A stretch of DNA of 64,000 nt from Firmicutes bacterium UBA7523 (lineage in GTDB: Bacteria > Bacillota > Dethiobacteria > Dethiobacterales > Dethiobacteraceae), in NCBI GenBank assembly GCA_002479415.1, contig DLMZ01000047.1, positions 533-64,532 on the forward strand, in the 5' to 3' direction. The position numbers and the translations under genes were made by a program. The notes below the pieces were generated by a model. That model was not told the DNA's origin, did not search any database, and saw only the letters and a program-made list of their open reading frames with translations. How positions within the stretch are numbered: position 1 is the first letter of the stretch; every line of letters begins with the position of its first letter. Below, piece after piece: positions 1 to 8,633 of the stretch.

Positions 1-855
1 GTCAATACTAGGGTACCTTTTGCTGCAGTTTGGGAGGTAGTAAGGCAAGGGGTTAGAGATTTAACTCTTTCCTTTCAGTCGAATTCCATTTGTGTCGAAT
101 TGCTGGCAGGAGCGATGATTTTGGATCCTGACAGGTTTTCTATCAAACGGGCAGAATTTGCTTGGTGGGGATATGAGGTTATTGGCGTAGCTCCTTTGCT
201 GCGTTACCTCACTGCGAACGCGTTAATCGAAGTGGATGACTACACTAATTATGGTATGTCTGTACGGTTTAAAGCAGCTGCTATGGGAATTCCTTTTATC
301 CCAATCAGAGACCATGGCGGTTCCGATATGGAGCTAGTAAATAAAGGCACAATGATGAAATGTCCTTATACAGGAAGAAACATATACTTGGTTCCGGCTT
401 GCCACCCTGATGTTGGCCTCGTACATGTCAGCGCTGCAGATAAGAATGGTAATGCACGAATCTTCGGTGCTCTTTGTACATGTCCGGAGATAACAATGGC
501 CTCTACATATTCAATTGTAACGGCAGAGAGGATTATTCCGGAAGAAAGCATTAGGAATTATCCCAATATGACGGAAATTCCTCATCCTGCTGTGGATTCT
601 CTGGTTGAGAGGTCTTATGGGGCATACCCAGGTGCATGTTATGGTTTCCATTGGTTTGACATGGAGCATATCAAAATGTTTAGAGCTGCCGGGGAGGATT
701 TTAGGCAAACAGGAGATAAGACAAAGCTAAAGGAATATTATGATAAGTACGTTTTTGGGTGTGAGGATTATGATGACTTTATTGAAAAAATATCATACAA
801 AACACTAGATAAGTTAAATAAACTTGATGGCGGACAACCCATAATTTTAGCATAG
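1..855 (+). CDS. gctA: CoA-transferase subunit A (glutaconate CoA-transferase type), 5' end outside window
   Basis: The frame is open from base 1, so the start codon lies upstream of the window; 284 residues are visible. The sequence fits the family I CoA-transferase alpha subunit, which with a beta subunit moves CoA between an acyl-CoA and a free acid. Visible segments typical of the family include VNTRVPFAAVWEVVRQG near the start and PACHPDVGLVHVSAADKNGN in the middle. The beta subunit follows 33 bases downstream, as expected for a heterodimer. The substrate is inferred from resemblance to glutaconate CoA-transferases; other dicarboxylic or 3-oxo acids are possible. Confidence 0.8.
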   Translation, partial: VNTRVPFAAVWEVVRQGVRDLTLSFQSNSICVELLAGAMILDPDRFSIKRAEFAWWGYEVIGVAPLLRYLTANALIEVDDYTNYGMSVRFKAAAMGIPFIPIRDHGGSDMELVNKGTMMKCPYTGRNIYLVPACHPDVGLVHVSAADKNGNARIFGALCTCPEITMASTYSIVTAERIIPEESIRNYPNMTEIPHPAVDSLVERSYGAYPGACYGFHWFDMEHIKMFRAAGEDFRQTGDKTKLKEYYDKYVFGCEDYDDFIEKISYKTLDKLNKLDGGQPIILA

Positions 856-888
856 AAAAACAGGCTTTATAACTGAGGAGGCAACAAA

Positions 889-1671
889 ATGTCTTATAGT
901 CCTGTGGAAATGATTGCTTATACTGGTTCAAGAATATTGGAAGACGAAACTATAGTGTTTGTAGGGACAGGCTTACCCATAGTTGCTGCAATGCATGCTC
1001 AGTACACACATGCACCCGGCCTATTAATGATTTATGAAGCAGGGTCCCTGGCACCCATTCTTGACATGGGAATGCCGTTATCTGTGGGAGATACGAGGGC
1101 TGGCCGTAAGGCCATGTTTTTAAAAGGGCTTTGTTCAGCTTTTGAACTAACCCAAAGAGGATATGCAGACTTTGCTTTTGTCGGGGGAGCTCAAATTGAT
1201 ATGTATGGGAACTTGTGTTCAACAATGCAGGGAGATGAATATGGAAAGCCTAGAGTGAGATTTCCTGGAAGCGGCGGGGCCGGTGCCATGGCGGCAAACT
1301 GTGAAAAGACTATAGCAATTATGGTTTTAGAGAAGCGTAGATTTGTTAAAAAGCTAGATTTTGTTACTAGCATTGGCTTCGGGGACGGCTCGCCAGACTA
1401 TAGAGAGAAAGCTGGAGTTATGGGGTCCGGCCCTTATAGGGTTATAACTAACCAGGCATTGTTTGGTTTTTGTGAAAACACAAAAAGGATGAAGCTTCTG
1501 GAAGTAAAGCCTGGAGTAAAGCCTGCGGAAATCCAGGATATGGTAGGTTTTGAGCTTATCATTCCGCCTGATATTAAAGAAATGAAGGAGCCCTCGGCAG
1601 AAGATTTACGTCTCCTGAGGGATGAGATAGACAAAGAAGGTTATTTTTTAAAGCGTGAAGTAAAAAAATAA
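889..1671 (+). CDS. gctB: CoA-transferase subunit B (glutaconate CoA-transferase type)
   Basis: Full-length 260-residue beta subunit, ATG preceded by GAGGAGG. The YEAG segment at residues 49-52 places Glu50 where family I enzymes carry the catalytic glutamate that forms the enzyme-CoA thioester. The glycine-rich PGSGGAGAMAANC stretch near residue 125 is also typical. It forms one transcription unit with subunit A and is closed by a hairpin terminator at 1708. Its role is probably in amino-acid or dicarboxylate fermentation; substrate specificity cannot be read from the sequence. Confidence 0.82.
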   Translation: MSYSPVEMIAYTGSRILEDETIVFVGTGLPIVAAMHAQYTHAPGLLMIYEAGSLAPILDMGMPLSVGDTRAGRKAMFLKGLCSAFELTQRGYADFAFVGGAQIDMYGNLCSTMQGDEYGKPRVRFPGSGGAGAMAANCEKTIAIMVLEKRRFVKKLDFVTSIGFGDGSPDYREKAGVMGSGPYRVITNQALFGFCENTKRMKLLEVKPGVKPAEIQDMVGFELIIPPDIKEMKEPSAEDLRLLRDEIDKEGYFLKREVKK

Positions 1672-1707
1672 TTTACAGTAATCTTTCTATACCTGTAGTT
1701 TTAATAG

Positions 1708-1736
1708 CCAAGGGCACTCCCTTGGTTTATTCTTTT
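1708..1736 (+). terminator. Rho-independent terminator after gctAB
   Basis: CCAAGGG and CCCTTGG form a 7-bp stem around the loop CACT, followed by a T-rich run (TTTATTCTTTT). Confidence 0.8.
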
Positions 1737-1741
1737 CTCTG

Positions 1742-1771
1742 TTGCATTATATATTTGCCAAGGCATATAAT
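1742..1771 (+). promoter_or_regulatory. Candidate sigma-A promoter for the lipid kinase
   Basis: TTGCAT at 1742-1747 and TATAAT at 1766-1771 are separated by 18 bp, just after the gctAB terminator and 85 bp before the next start codon. Confidence 0.5.
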
Positions 1772-1855
1772 TGATGTGAGAATGGGAGGAGGATACGGGG
1801 TTGCCCGAAGAATATTCGCATTAATCGGGGTTTTGTCATTATTGGGGGGATTTGT

Positions 1856-2758
1856 TTGAAAGCAAAAGTAATTCTTAACCCTTATTCCAATCGCTGGATT
1901 GCTAAAAGGCGTTGGCCGGCAGCGGAGGCCGCTTTTAAGTCGGCGGGTATTAATTTTTCATTGGCTGTTTCTGAATACCGTGGGCAGGCGGTGGAGCTTG
2001 CTAGGCAGGCTGCTTTAGAAGGCTATTCTCCTGTTATTGCCGCAGGAGGTGACGGCACCATAGGAGATGTGGTTAACGGACTCGCATTGGCCAATGGTGA
2101 AGAAAGCATTGGTACTCTGGGAGTTATGCCGCTGGGTTCAGCTAACGACCTTGTTTATAATCTGGGGTTGCCTCTGGACTTAAATGAAGCAGCGCAGGTT
2201 ATCGCAGCTGGCAATACTAAGCCTCTGGATGTGTGCAAAGCAGGGGAACGTTATTTTGTTAATAATTCCGCACTGGGACTTGAACCGTACATATCAAAGG
2301 TTCACCGGAAAATAAATTGGATTAAGGGCCCAAACAGTTATCTGGTTGCAGCTCTGAAAGGGATATTTTGCAACCCGACCTGGCAGGCAATGGTAGAGTG
2401 GGATGACGGGCATTATGAAGGGCCGCTTACTCTGGTAACTGTGGGAAACTCACCGAGAACAGGAGGCCTGTTTTTCATGGCGCCTAACGCTGACCCTTAT
2501 GACGGGAAACTGACGGCGGTTTTAGGGTACAAAAAGACAGCTTTTAGTATGTTGCGCGTTTTACCAAAGACCATGTCTCCTGAAGGCGCATTTATTCATA
2601 CTGAAGGCATTCAAGAAATTCATGCAACGCGTATAAAAATCCGTCTTGTAACTCCTTGCCCTGCTCACTGTGACGGTGAATTGTTTTCAAAGGAAATCGA
2701 TTCTATTGAATACTCAGTTTTGCCGGGCAGGTTAAACGTGTTGGTTCCGGAGCTATAA
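1856..2758 (+). CDS. Diacylglycerol kinase / YegS-type lipid kinase
   Basis: A 300-residue protein with the GGDGT nucleotide-binding motif at residues 64-68 and the PLGSANDL segment at about 98-105, both hallmarks of the DAGK catalytic domain. Enzymes of this family phosphorylate diacylglycerol or related membrane lipids with ATP. The start is TTG, preceded by GGGGGGA at a suitable distance; no ATG closer to the motif fits. It may share a transcript with the aldolase gene that follows after 55 bases. The exact lipid substrate is unknown. Confidence 0.85.
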   Translation: MKAKVILNPYSNRWIAKRRWPAAEAAFKSAGINFSLAVSEYRGQAVELARQAALEGYSPVIAAGGDGTIGDVVNGLALANGEESIGTLGVMPLGSANDLVYNLGLPLDLNEAAQVIAAGNTKPLDVCKAGERYFVNNSALGLEPYISKVHRKINWIKGPNSYLVAALKGIFCNPTWQAMVEWDDGHYEGPLTLVTVGNSPRTGGLFFMAPNADPYDGKLTAVLGYKKTAFSMLRVLPKTMSPEGAFIHTEGIQEIHATRIKIRLVTPCPAHCDGELFSKEIDSIEYSVLPGRLNVLVPEL

Positions 2759-2813
2759 AAAATAGCAGGCAGGGAGAACGTTTCTCTGCCGCTATAAAAA
2801 CGGGAGGGATACG

Positions 2814-3875
2814 ATGAATGTTTGGGACTGCCTGGGGCAGGATGCGGAGTATTTGTTGGGGCACACTTGCGGAACTGTGCCTAAGGAGGATCTTCATCTT
2901 CCGGGGCCAGATTTTGTGGACAGAGTGTTTACGGACTCAGACAGGCCTGTGCCTGTGCTAAGAAGTCTGGAGCAGTTTTTCAGGAACGGCAGACTCTCAG
3001 GAACAGGCTATTTGTCTATTCTGCCTGTGGATCAAGGGATTGAACATTCCGGCGGCGCTTCTTTTGCTACTAATCCTGCTTACTTTGCTCCTGAGAATAT
3101 TGTTAGATTGGCAATTGAAGGAGGCTGCAATGGAGTTGCTTCCACATTAGGTGTATTAGGGGCAGTAGCTAGAAAGTATGCCCACAAGATACCTTTTATT
3201 GTGAAGCTTAATCATAACGAGCTTCTTACATACCCGAATGCCTATGATCAAGTGATGTTTGCCAATGTTAAACAGGCTCGAGATATGGGGGCTGTAGCTG
3301 TCGGCGCTACTATTTACTTTGGCTCCCCAGAATCTCGTCGGCAAATAATAGAAGTATCAGAAGCCTTTCGCATTGCGCATGATTTGGGGATGTTTACAAT
3401 ACTCTGGTGCTACCTTAGGAACTCTACGTTCAAAGTCGACGGGATAGATTACCATGCAGCGGCAGATTTGACAGGGCAGGCTAACCATCTTGGCGTCACG
3501 ATTAAGGCAGATATCATTAAGCAAAAGCTTCCCGAGACAAATGGCGGGTATCCTGCAGTCAGCAGTTTAGGCAAAGAATATGGCAAGACAAGTCAAAAGG
3601 TATACGATGAACTGACAAGCGCGCATCCCATAGATTTAACTCGCTATCAGGTCGTAAACTGCTATATGGGCAGAGCCGGGCTGATAAATTCAGGAGGGGC
3701 TTCCGGAAAAAATGATATGGCAGAAGCGGTAAGAACTGCGGTAATTAACAAGCGTGCCGGAGGCATGGGGTTAATATCCGGGAGAAAAGCTTTTCAACGC
3801 CCAATGGTTGAGGGAGTGAAGCTTTTAAACGCCATTCAAGACGTTTATCTTGACAGTGAAATTACGATTGCGTAA
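2814..3875 (+). CDS. fbaB: Class I fructose-bisphosphate aldolase (FbaB/DhnA type)
   Basis: 353 residues, ATG with GGGAGG upstream. The [14 protein letters not shown] segment near residue 65 and the lysine in [11 protein letters not shown], the likely Schiff-base residue, match archaeal-type class I aldolases of the DeoC/FbaB fold. The enzyme splits fructose 1,6-bisphosphate into two triose phosphates in the cytosol. It ends just before the palindrome at 3901-3934, which may also serve as its terminator. Confidence 0.85.
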   Translation: MNVWDCLGQDAEYLLGHTCGTVPKEDLHLPGPDFVDRVFTDSDRPVPVLRSLEQFFRNGRLSGTGYLSILPVDQGIEHSGGASFATNPAYFAPENIVRLAIEGGCNGVASTLGVLGAVARKYAHKIPFIVKLNHNELLTYPNAYDQVMFANVKQARDMGAVAVGATIYFGSPESRRQIIEVSEAFRIAHDLGMFTILWCYLRNSTFKVDGIDYHAAADLTGQANHLGVTIKADIIKQKLPETNGGYPAVSSLGKEYGKTSQKVYDELTSAHPIDLTRYQVVNCYMGRAGLINSGGASGKNDMAEAVRTAVINKRAGGMGLISGRKAFQRPMVEGVKLLNAIQDVYLDSEITIA

Positions 3876-3902
3876 TTCTTGTATTAGCAAAGGCAACGAC
3901 AA

Positions 3903-3934
3903 TTGTCAACCAATAGGCAATGATTGGTTGACAA
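3903..3934 (+). promoter_or_regulatory. BirA operator in front of bioY
   Basis: Inverted repeat TTGTCAACC (3903-3911), 14 spacer bases, GGTTGACAA (3926-3934). This matches the known biotin repressor site in half-site and spacing. The right half overlaps the TTGACA -35 box of the bioY promoter, so bound BirA would block RNA polymerase when biotin is plentiful. The same palindrome, followed by a T-rich run, could also terminate the aldolase transcript. Confidence 0.88.
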
Positions 3935-3957
3935 TTATTTTTTATTTGTGCTATAAT
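3928..3957 (+). promoter_or_regulatory. bioY promoter
   Basis: Consensus TTGACA at 3928-3933 and TATAAT at 3952-3957 with an 18-bp spacer, 28 bases before the bioY start. Confidence 0.8.
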
Positions 3958-3985
3958 TCTGCTATATTGATTGAGGAGGCAGACA

Positions 3986-4537
3986 ATGAAGCCTAAATAT
4001 TCCGTTCGAGATTTAATATTAATTTCACTATTTGCCGCATTAACAGCTGTAATGGCTTATGTTTCAATCCCTTTGCCTTTTAGCCCAGTGCCGTTGAGCG
4101 GCCAAACATTTGCCGTTATGTTGGCCGGAGTTTTGCTTGGCGCTAGAAAAGGCGCTTTCAGTCAGATTATCTATCTATTGTTAGGCGTTGCAGGCATACC
4201 TGTTTTTGCCGGCGGTTATGCAGGGATAAGCCGTTTGGCCGGACCAACAGGAGGCTTTATTTGGGGCTTCGTTATTGGTGCGTATATTATAGGTAAGCTT
4301 GTGGAAGGAGAAAAGTGTCCTTCAATGGCTCGTTTGGTTGCAGCAGTTGTCGTTGGAGGCATAATTGCCGTTTATTTACCCGGAATTTTGCAGTTGGCTT
4401 ACGTTACAGGGATGGCGGGGCGTCAAGCAGCTGTTGCCATGCTTCCTTATATTCCCGGGGATTTGGTTAAAGTCGCGGCAGCGTCGGTTTTAGCCAAGCA
4501 AATGTTATCAATTCCTATTTTTAATGCCTCGTATTAG
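3986..4537 (+). CDS. bioY: Biotin transporter BioY (S component)
   Basis: 183 residues, hydrophobic, with about six membrane segments. The stretch SIPLPFSPVPLSGQTFAVML is characteristic of BioY, the substrate-binding membrane component of ECF-type biotin uptake. ATG at 3986 is chosen because GAGGAGG precedes it; the in-frame TTG at 3971 lacks a site. No ECF ATPase genes lie nearby, so it would share a housekeeping energy module or work alone. The upstream BirA operator independently supports the assignment. Confidence 0.93.
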   Translation: MKPKYSVRDLILISLFAALTAVMAYVSIPLPFSPVPLSGQTFAVMLAGVLLGARKGAFSQIIYLLLGVAGIPVFAGGYAGISRLAGPTGGFIWGFVIGAYIIGKLVEGEKCPSMARLVAAVVVGGIIAVYLPGILQLAYVTGMAGRQAAVAMLPYIPGDLVKVAAASVLAKQMLSIPIFNASY

Positions 4538-4590
4538 CGTGCAGCTAACTGCATAACATAGTAGGATAAACAGTTTCTCACAAGTAGGGC

Positions 4591-4616
4591 GGCAGTTACT
4601 TTAACTGTCGTCTTTT
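4591..4616 (+). terminator. Candidate terminator after bioY
   Basis: An 8-bp stem (GGCAGTTA with TAACTGTC, one G-U pair) closes a 3-base loop and is followed by TCTTTT. Confidence 0.5.
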
Positions 4617-4713
4617 GCAAATATTTTTTCTGGTTTTTTTGCATATTAAGTGTTATAATACAGTAAATTCACTAAATATTCAGAATATTTATATAGCAGT
4701 AAGGAGGATTCTG

Positions 4714-5211
4714 ATGGAGAGCTTTAAAGAAACTGAAGTTTTCACCAAAGCATTTCAAGAGATTTTTCCAAAATTGGTTCATTGCTTGGAAACAGAAGAA
4801 ATGCGTGAACTAACAGGCCTTGGTATTACTCCGGGGCAAATTAACGCGCTGCTAATTCTTTATACGCATGATGATTTAACAATGGGCGAACTTTGCGCCG
4901 AATTGTTCTTAGCAGAAAGTGCAGCCACACGTTTAGTAGACCGTATGGTAAAAATGAACCTAATCCAGCGCAGAGGAGACGAAAAAGACCGCCGAATCGT
5001 ACGCGTGTACCTGACATCTTACGGCAGACAACTGGCCAGCTTTGTGTTTGAGCGCAGGTCTCTGCGATTTCAAAAGCTGGCCGACCAGCTTACTCCGGAA
5101 GAAAGGAAAATGCTTGTTTTGTCGGTCAAAGCCGTACTGCGAGTAATAGGTAGTTCTGAGACACAAAGACAGTGTTTCCATGCTGTTGAAGATAAAGGAA
5201 AAAGCCTTTAG
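4714..5211 (+). CDS. MarR-family transcriptional regulator
   Basis: 165 residues; ATG at 4714 follows AAGGAGG, whereas longer in-frame starts have none. The winged-helix core is visible as MGELCAELFLAESAATRLVDRM (DNA-recognition helix) followed by RRGDEKDRRIVRVYLT, the DxRxxxxxLT wing signature of MarR proteins. It probably acts as a dimer. Neighbours (bioY, thiE) do not reveal its target. A short palindrome, AATATTCAGAATATT, lies just upstream at about 4676-4690 and could be its own operator (inference). Confidence 0.87.
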   Translation: MESFKETEVFTKAFQEIFPKLVHCLETEEMRELTGLGITPGQINALLILYTHDDLTMGELCAELFLAESAATRLVDRMVKMNLIQRRGDEKDRRIVRVYLTSYGRQLASFVFERRSLRFQKLADQLTPEERKMLVLSVKAVLRVIGSSETQRQCFHAVEDKGKSL

Positions 5212-5238
5212 GGAGTTACTAGGTATTTCTGCTAAGCA

Positions 5239-5889
5239 TTAAAAACAACTTGCTGCTATTTTCTTCCGTATTTCCTCTACTTGTGAAATAATATTTTCAT
5301 GTCCTACCAATGCGGAAATCATTGCCGAACAGGGGATGCCGCGCCGTCGCACCTCATTAATATTTCCGTCATTAACCCCACCAATTGCTACCAGCGGGAT
5401 ACTATAATTCTTTGCTATATATTCAACTAGATCCAAACTCACAAGCTCTCCGGCGTCCGATTTAGTACCGGTTGGAAAAACTGGACCAATACCTACATAA
5501 TCTGCTCCGCGGGCGATAGCATCTTCTACTTCTGCAGGTCTAGCAGCAGATACACCAATAACCATCTCTTGTCCAACGAGTTTGCGAACCTGCTCCGCGG
5601 GCAAATCGTCTTGCCCCACATGAACGCCGCCTGCCTTACTAAGTATGGCAATATCCACATCATCATTTACAATAAACAAAACACCGGCGGGCTTACACAT
5701 CTCCCGTATAGCTTTGCATTCGTCCAGCTTTTCTTTTTTTGGCTTATCTTTTTCCCGGTATTGAATAATTTTAATCCCGGCGTTAACCATTTGACGTACC
5801 ACTTCAAGGTTGTCTCCTGCGGCGGATAGCGCCTCGCAGGTTATACCATATATGTCTGTTTGAAAAACTTCATTGATTTTATTTCTCAT
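5239..5889 (-). CDS. thiE: Thiamine-phosphate synthase
   Basis: 216 residues starting at the ATG whose reverse complement lies at 5887-5889, preceded by GAGGAGG; a longer in-frame extension to 6015 lacks a site. Signature segments are IQYREKDKPK, GGVHVGQDDLP and VGIGPVFPTGTK, which bind the pyrimidine pyrophosphate and thiazole phosphate joined by this enzyme to make thiamine phosphate. It is a single gene, convergent with the MarR gene, and no other thi genes or TPP riboswitch are visible nearby. Confidence 0.92.
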   Translation of the reverse strand: MRNKINEVFQTDIYGITCEALSAAGDNLEVVRQMVNAGIKIIQYREKDKPKKEKLDECKAIREMCKPAGVLFIVNDDVDIAILSKAGGVHVGQDDLPAEQVRKLVGQEMVIGVSAARPAEVEDAIARGADYVGIGPVFPTGTKSDAGELVSLDLVEYIAKNYSIPLVAIGGVNDGNINEVRRRGIPCSAMISALVGHENIISQVEEIRKKIAASCF

Positions 5890-6005
5890 AATACTTGCCT
5901 CCTCTGCTTCTGAATACATTATATTCTCAAAACACCTGCCAGTAAAGACCTGTTGAAAATACAAAAATGAGGCTGCAGTTTTGCAGCTATATACTGGCCG
6001 TAACG

Positions 6006-6044
6006 CTTGAAACATTGATTTTCAAATGTTTCAGGTTTTTTTAT
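6006..6044 (+). terminator. Orphan terminator-like hairpin between thiE and coaE
   Basis: An 11-bp stem (TGAAACATT pairing with AATGTTTCA plus two flanking pairs) is followed by seven T and further T-rich sequence on the plus strand. No plus-strand gene ends here, so it may close a small RNA or only be a structured leader. The surrounding 235-base gap holds no gene that I can see; a second small hairpin (GCTGCA/TGCAGC) lies near 5975. Confidence 0.4.
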
Positions 6045-6092
6045 TTTAATCTTAAAATTTAATATACTTTTGCGGAAACTATAGCAGCCTTT

Positions 6093-6101
6093 TGGTATAA
6101 T
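6093..6101 (+). promoter_or_regulatory. Candidate extended -10 promoter for coaE
   Basis: TGGTATAAT is an extended -10 element 24 bases before the coaE start; no convincing -35 is visible. Confidence 0.45.
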
Positions 6102-6124
6102 AATGACGACAGGAGGAACTGCTG

Positions 6125-6733
6125 ATGATTATTGGGCTGACCGGTGGAATTGCCACAGGTAAATCTAGCGTGGCAGAGTTGTTTGAAGAATTAGGGGCTG
6201 TCCGTGTTGATACAGATTGTTTGGCTAGGAAAGCAGTAGAGCCTGGGAAACCTGCATGGCAAAAGATTATTTGTGAATTTGGTCGGGAGATACTTGATGA
6301 CGAACAGCGTATAGACAGAAAAGCCCTTGCAGCCATAGTTTTTAATGATAACGAAAAGCTGAAAAGGTTAAATGGAATTATTCACCCCGTTGTCCGGGCT
6401 CTTCTGCGCGAGCAGATTGCCGAAGCCGTGGGGCAGGGGGCAAAAGTGATTGTTGTGGAAGTCCCTCTGTTATTTGAAGCAGGGTTTGAGAATGAAGTAG
6501 ATAAAATAATAACAGTTTCAGTAAATGAGCAGATACAGTTTGCCAGATTGATGCAAAGAAGCAGTATTACCGAAGCTGAAGCGGTAAAAAGGATAGAATC
6601 TCAAATGCCGCAAAACGAAAAGCTGGAAAGGGCCGATATGGTTATAGATAATAGTGGCACATGGGAGAAGACTAAGGAGCAGATAATTGACTTATGGCAA
6701 GCGATTCAACAGGAGTATCAAAATGAAATTTAG
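6125..6733 (+). CDS. coaE: Dephospho-CoA kinase
   Basis: 202 residues with the P-loop GLTGGIATGKSS at residues 4-15. CoaE phosphorylates the 3'-hydroxyl of dephospho-CoA, the last step of CoA synthesis. The segments VDTDCLARKAV and VEVPLLFEAGFE are typical of the family. The last codons overlap the start of the transglycosylase gene by 11 bases, so the two are likely translated in coupling. Confidence 0.95.
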   Translation: MIIGLTGGIATGKSSVAELFEELGAVRVDTDCLARKAVEPGKPAWQKIICEFGREILDDEQRIDRKALAAIVFNDNEKLKRLNGIIHPVVRALLREQIAEAVGQGAKVIVVEVPLLFEAGFENEVDKIITVSVNEQIQFARLMQRSSITEAEAVKRIESQMPQNEKLERADMVIDNSGTWEKTKEQIIDLWQAIQQEYQNEI

Positions 6734-7289
6734 TGCAAATATTTCTCGTGCAATAATAATTGTCGGATTGCTTGGAGTTTTATTTGTTGTGCTTTGCCAA
6801 ATGCCGCAGTTCGGCAGAATTTATTATCCTTATCGTTATCGACAGATAGTTGAAGATAATGCGGCCGCTTACGGTGTTGATCCTCTTTTGGTAGCCGCAG
6901 TGATTCGCGTGGAAAGCAAGTTTCATCCAGATGCAATTTCCCATAAAGGAGCAAAAGGATTAATGCAAATTATGCCGGCTACGGCAGAATGGATTGCGCC
7001 TCAGGCCGGCGTAATGGATTTTCAGGAAGAGTTGCTTATGGATCCGGAGATAAATATTCGTTTAGGCACATGGTACCTTGCCAGCTTAGCAAAAGAGTTT
7101 AACGGCAGAACTGTTGTGGTTATTGCCGCATACAATGGCGGCAGAGGACAAGTTGGACGCTGGCTTGAGGAAGGCGTATGGAACGGAAGCTATGACGAAG
7201 TAGCAAATATTCCTTTTCCTGAAACTCGCAACTTTGTATTAAAAGTAAAAAACGCTTATTGTCAATATCAAAAGTTGTATAAAAACTAA
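6723..7289 (+). CDS. Membrane-anchored lytic transglycosylase (SLT domain)
   Basis: 188 residues; ATG at 6723 follows CAGGAG. Residues 8-26 form one membrane anchor. The SLT domain follows, with the catalytic glutamate Glu64 in IRVESKF, then KGLMQIMPATA and AAYNGG, the standard signature. It cleaves peptidoglycan glycan strands outside the membrane. The coaE-slt pair is common in Clostridia. Confidence 0.92.
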   Translation: MKFSANISRAIIIVGLLGVLFVVLCQMPQFGRIYYPYRYRQIVEDNAAAYGVDPLLVAAVIRVESKFHPDAISHKGAKGLMQIMPATAEWIAPQAGVMDFQEELLMDPEINIRLGTWYLASLAKEFNGRTVVVIAAYNGGRGQVGRWLEEGVWNGSYDEVANIPFPETRNFVLKVKNAYCQYQKLYKN

Positions 7290-7291
7290 GA

Positions 7292-7320
7292 TTGTCCGGC
7301 TAACAATTTGGTGGTAGAAT
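7292..7320 (+). promoter_or_regulatory. Candidate promoter for yebC
   Basis: TTGTCC at 7292-7297 and TAGAAT at 7315-7320 with a 17-bp spacer, in the gap before yebC. Confidence 0.45.
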
Positions 7321-7364
7321 ATAAAGGTGTTTTGATTAAGGTGCGCTTAAAGGAGGAGTAATGC

Positions 7365-8120
7365 ATGGCTGGTCATTCAAAATGGGCTAACATTAAACAT
7401 AGAAAAGCGCGAGTAGATGCGGTCAAGGGGAAAATATTTACTAAAATATCTAAGGAATTAATGGCGGCTGCTCGTCAGGGCGGTGGTAATGCGGACAGCA
7501 ATTTTCGTCTGAGGCTGGCATTGCAGAAAGCACGAAGTGTTAATATGCCCAATGATAACATTCAGCGTGCCATTCAAAAGGGCACCGGAGATTTAGAAGG
7601 CGTTAATTTTGAAGAGATTGTTTACGAGGGATATGGTCCCGCAGGCACAGCAATTATGTTGGATATTCTTACAGATAACCGCAATCGCACAGTAGGGGAA
7701 ATACGTCATATATTTTCCAGGAGAAACGGTAGTTTGGGAGAGAGTAATTGTGTTGCTTGGATGTTCAAAAGGCGCGGGTATTTGGCTGTGATAATTGAAG
7801 GGCAGGATGAGGATGAGCTTATGATGATGGCACTGGATGCTGGAGCGATAGATTTTTCAGCCGGAGATGGCGCCTATGAAATATACACTAATCCTGAGGA
7901 TTTCCAAGCAGTGAAGGAAAAACTGGAAAGCCAGAGGGTAGTCTTCAGTGAGGCAGAAATAAGCTTAGTACCGGAAAACACTGTAGAGGTTGACAGCTTG
8001 GAAAGCGCTAAAAAAGCATTGGGTTTAATTGAGGCCCTGGAAGACCACGACGATGTGCAAAATGTTTACAGCAACCTGGATGTTCCTCCCCACATACTGG
8101 AAAAGCTAGAGAACGAATAG
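7365..8120 (+). CDS. yebC: YebC/PmpR-type protein
   Basis: 251 residues starting MAGHSKWANIKHRKA, the invariant opening of the YebC/TACO1 family. Members act in the cytosol as DNA-binding regulators or help ribosomes through proline-rich stretches; which applies here cannot be told. The length and the conserved ILTDNRNRT segment are normal for the family. The start has AGGAGGAG upstream. Confidence 0.93.
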   Translation: MAGHSKWANIKHRKARVDAVKGKIFTKISKELMAAARQGGGNADSNFRLRLALQKARSVNMPNDNIQRAIQKGTGDLEGVNFEEIVYEGYGPAGTAIMLDILTDNRNRTVGEIRHIFSRRNGSLGESNCVAWMFKRRGYLAVIIEGQDEDELMMMALDAGAIDFSAGDGAYEIYTNPEDFQAVKEKLESQRVVFSEAEISLVPENTVEVDSLESAKKALGLIEALEDHDDVQNVYSNLDVPPHILEKLENE

Positions 8121-8183
8121 ACAGTATAAACACCTTCCTCACGGGAATTGTATTAACAAGGCCGTGTAAGGGAGGTTTTATAT

Positions 8184-8588
8184 ATGCGCAGAAGACGTAA
8201 AAGAAAAAGAAAGGTAATTACCGTCATAATAGCTTTTTCTCTTTTAGCTGCAGTAACTTTGGCTGCCGTACGTTATGGAAATGGCGAAGATATTCCCTTG
8301 CAGCCTCCGGCCGTGCAGCAGGAAATTATGGGAGATATTGTTGAGAATGTCTTGCCTCCCGTTGTAGGGCAGAGCGCACGAGAAGAGGAGGAGAGCATTT
8401 TTCAGCATGGTTACCTAAGTGTTTGTGAAGATAGAATAGCAGTATTTTGGGGAATCCCGCCGGATGGGATATTGCAGTATGTTACGGAGTTTGAAGTCAG
8501 AGACGATCTAAGAGATGAATTGGAAAAGGGTGTATTGTTTACCACAACAGAGGAGCTTATGCAGCTGCTGGAGAGTTATACCAGCTGA
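8184..8588 (+). CDS. Membrane protein with BofC C-terminal-like domain
   Basis: 134 residues. A basic head of nine charged residues is followed by a membrane segment at about 12-28. The C-terminal part (about 75-134) runs YLSVCEDRIAVFWGIPPDG ... ELEKGVLFTTTEELMQLLESY, which resembles the BofC C-terminal domain. In Bacillus, BofC restrains the SpoIVB protease that triggers pro-sigma-K processing. That the pro-sigma-K gene lies 9 kb away is suggestive only. The BofC N-terminal domain is absent. Confidence 0.6.
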   Translation: MRRRRKRKRKVITVIIAFSLLAAVTLAAVRYGNGEDIPLQPPAVQQEIMGDIVENVLPPVVGQSAREEEESIFQHGYLSVCEDRIAVFWGIPPDGILQYVTEFEVRDDLRDELEKGVLFTTTEELMQLLESYTS

Positions 8589-8633
8589 ATGATGTCTCAG
8601 GAAACGGGCATACTACATTTTTGAGGTGATAAA

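Noticed and set aside
5239..6015. thiE with a 42-residue N-terminal extension
   Set aside because: The extension lacks similarity and a ribosome site; GAGGAGG precedes the internal ATG at 5889.
5890..6060. TPP riboswitch before thiE
   Set aside because: No conserved TPP aptamer sequence was seen; only small hairpins.
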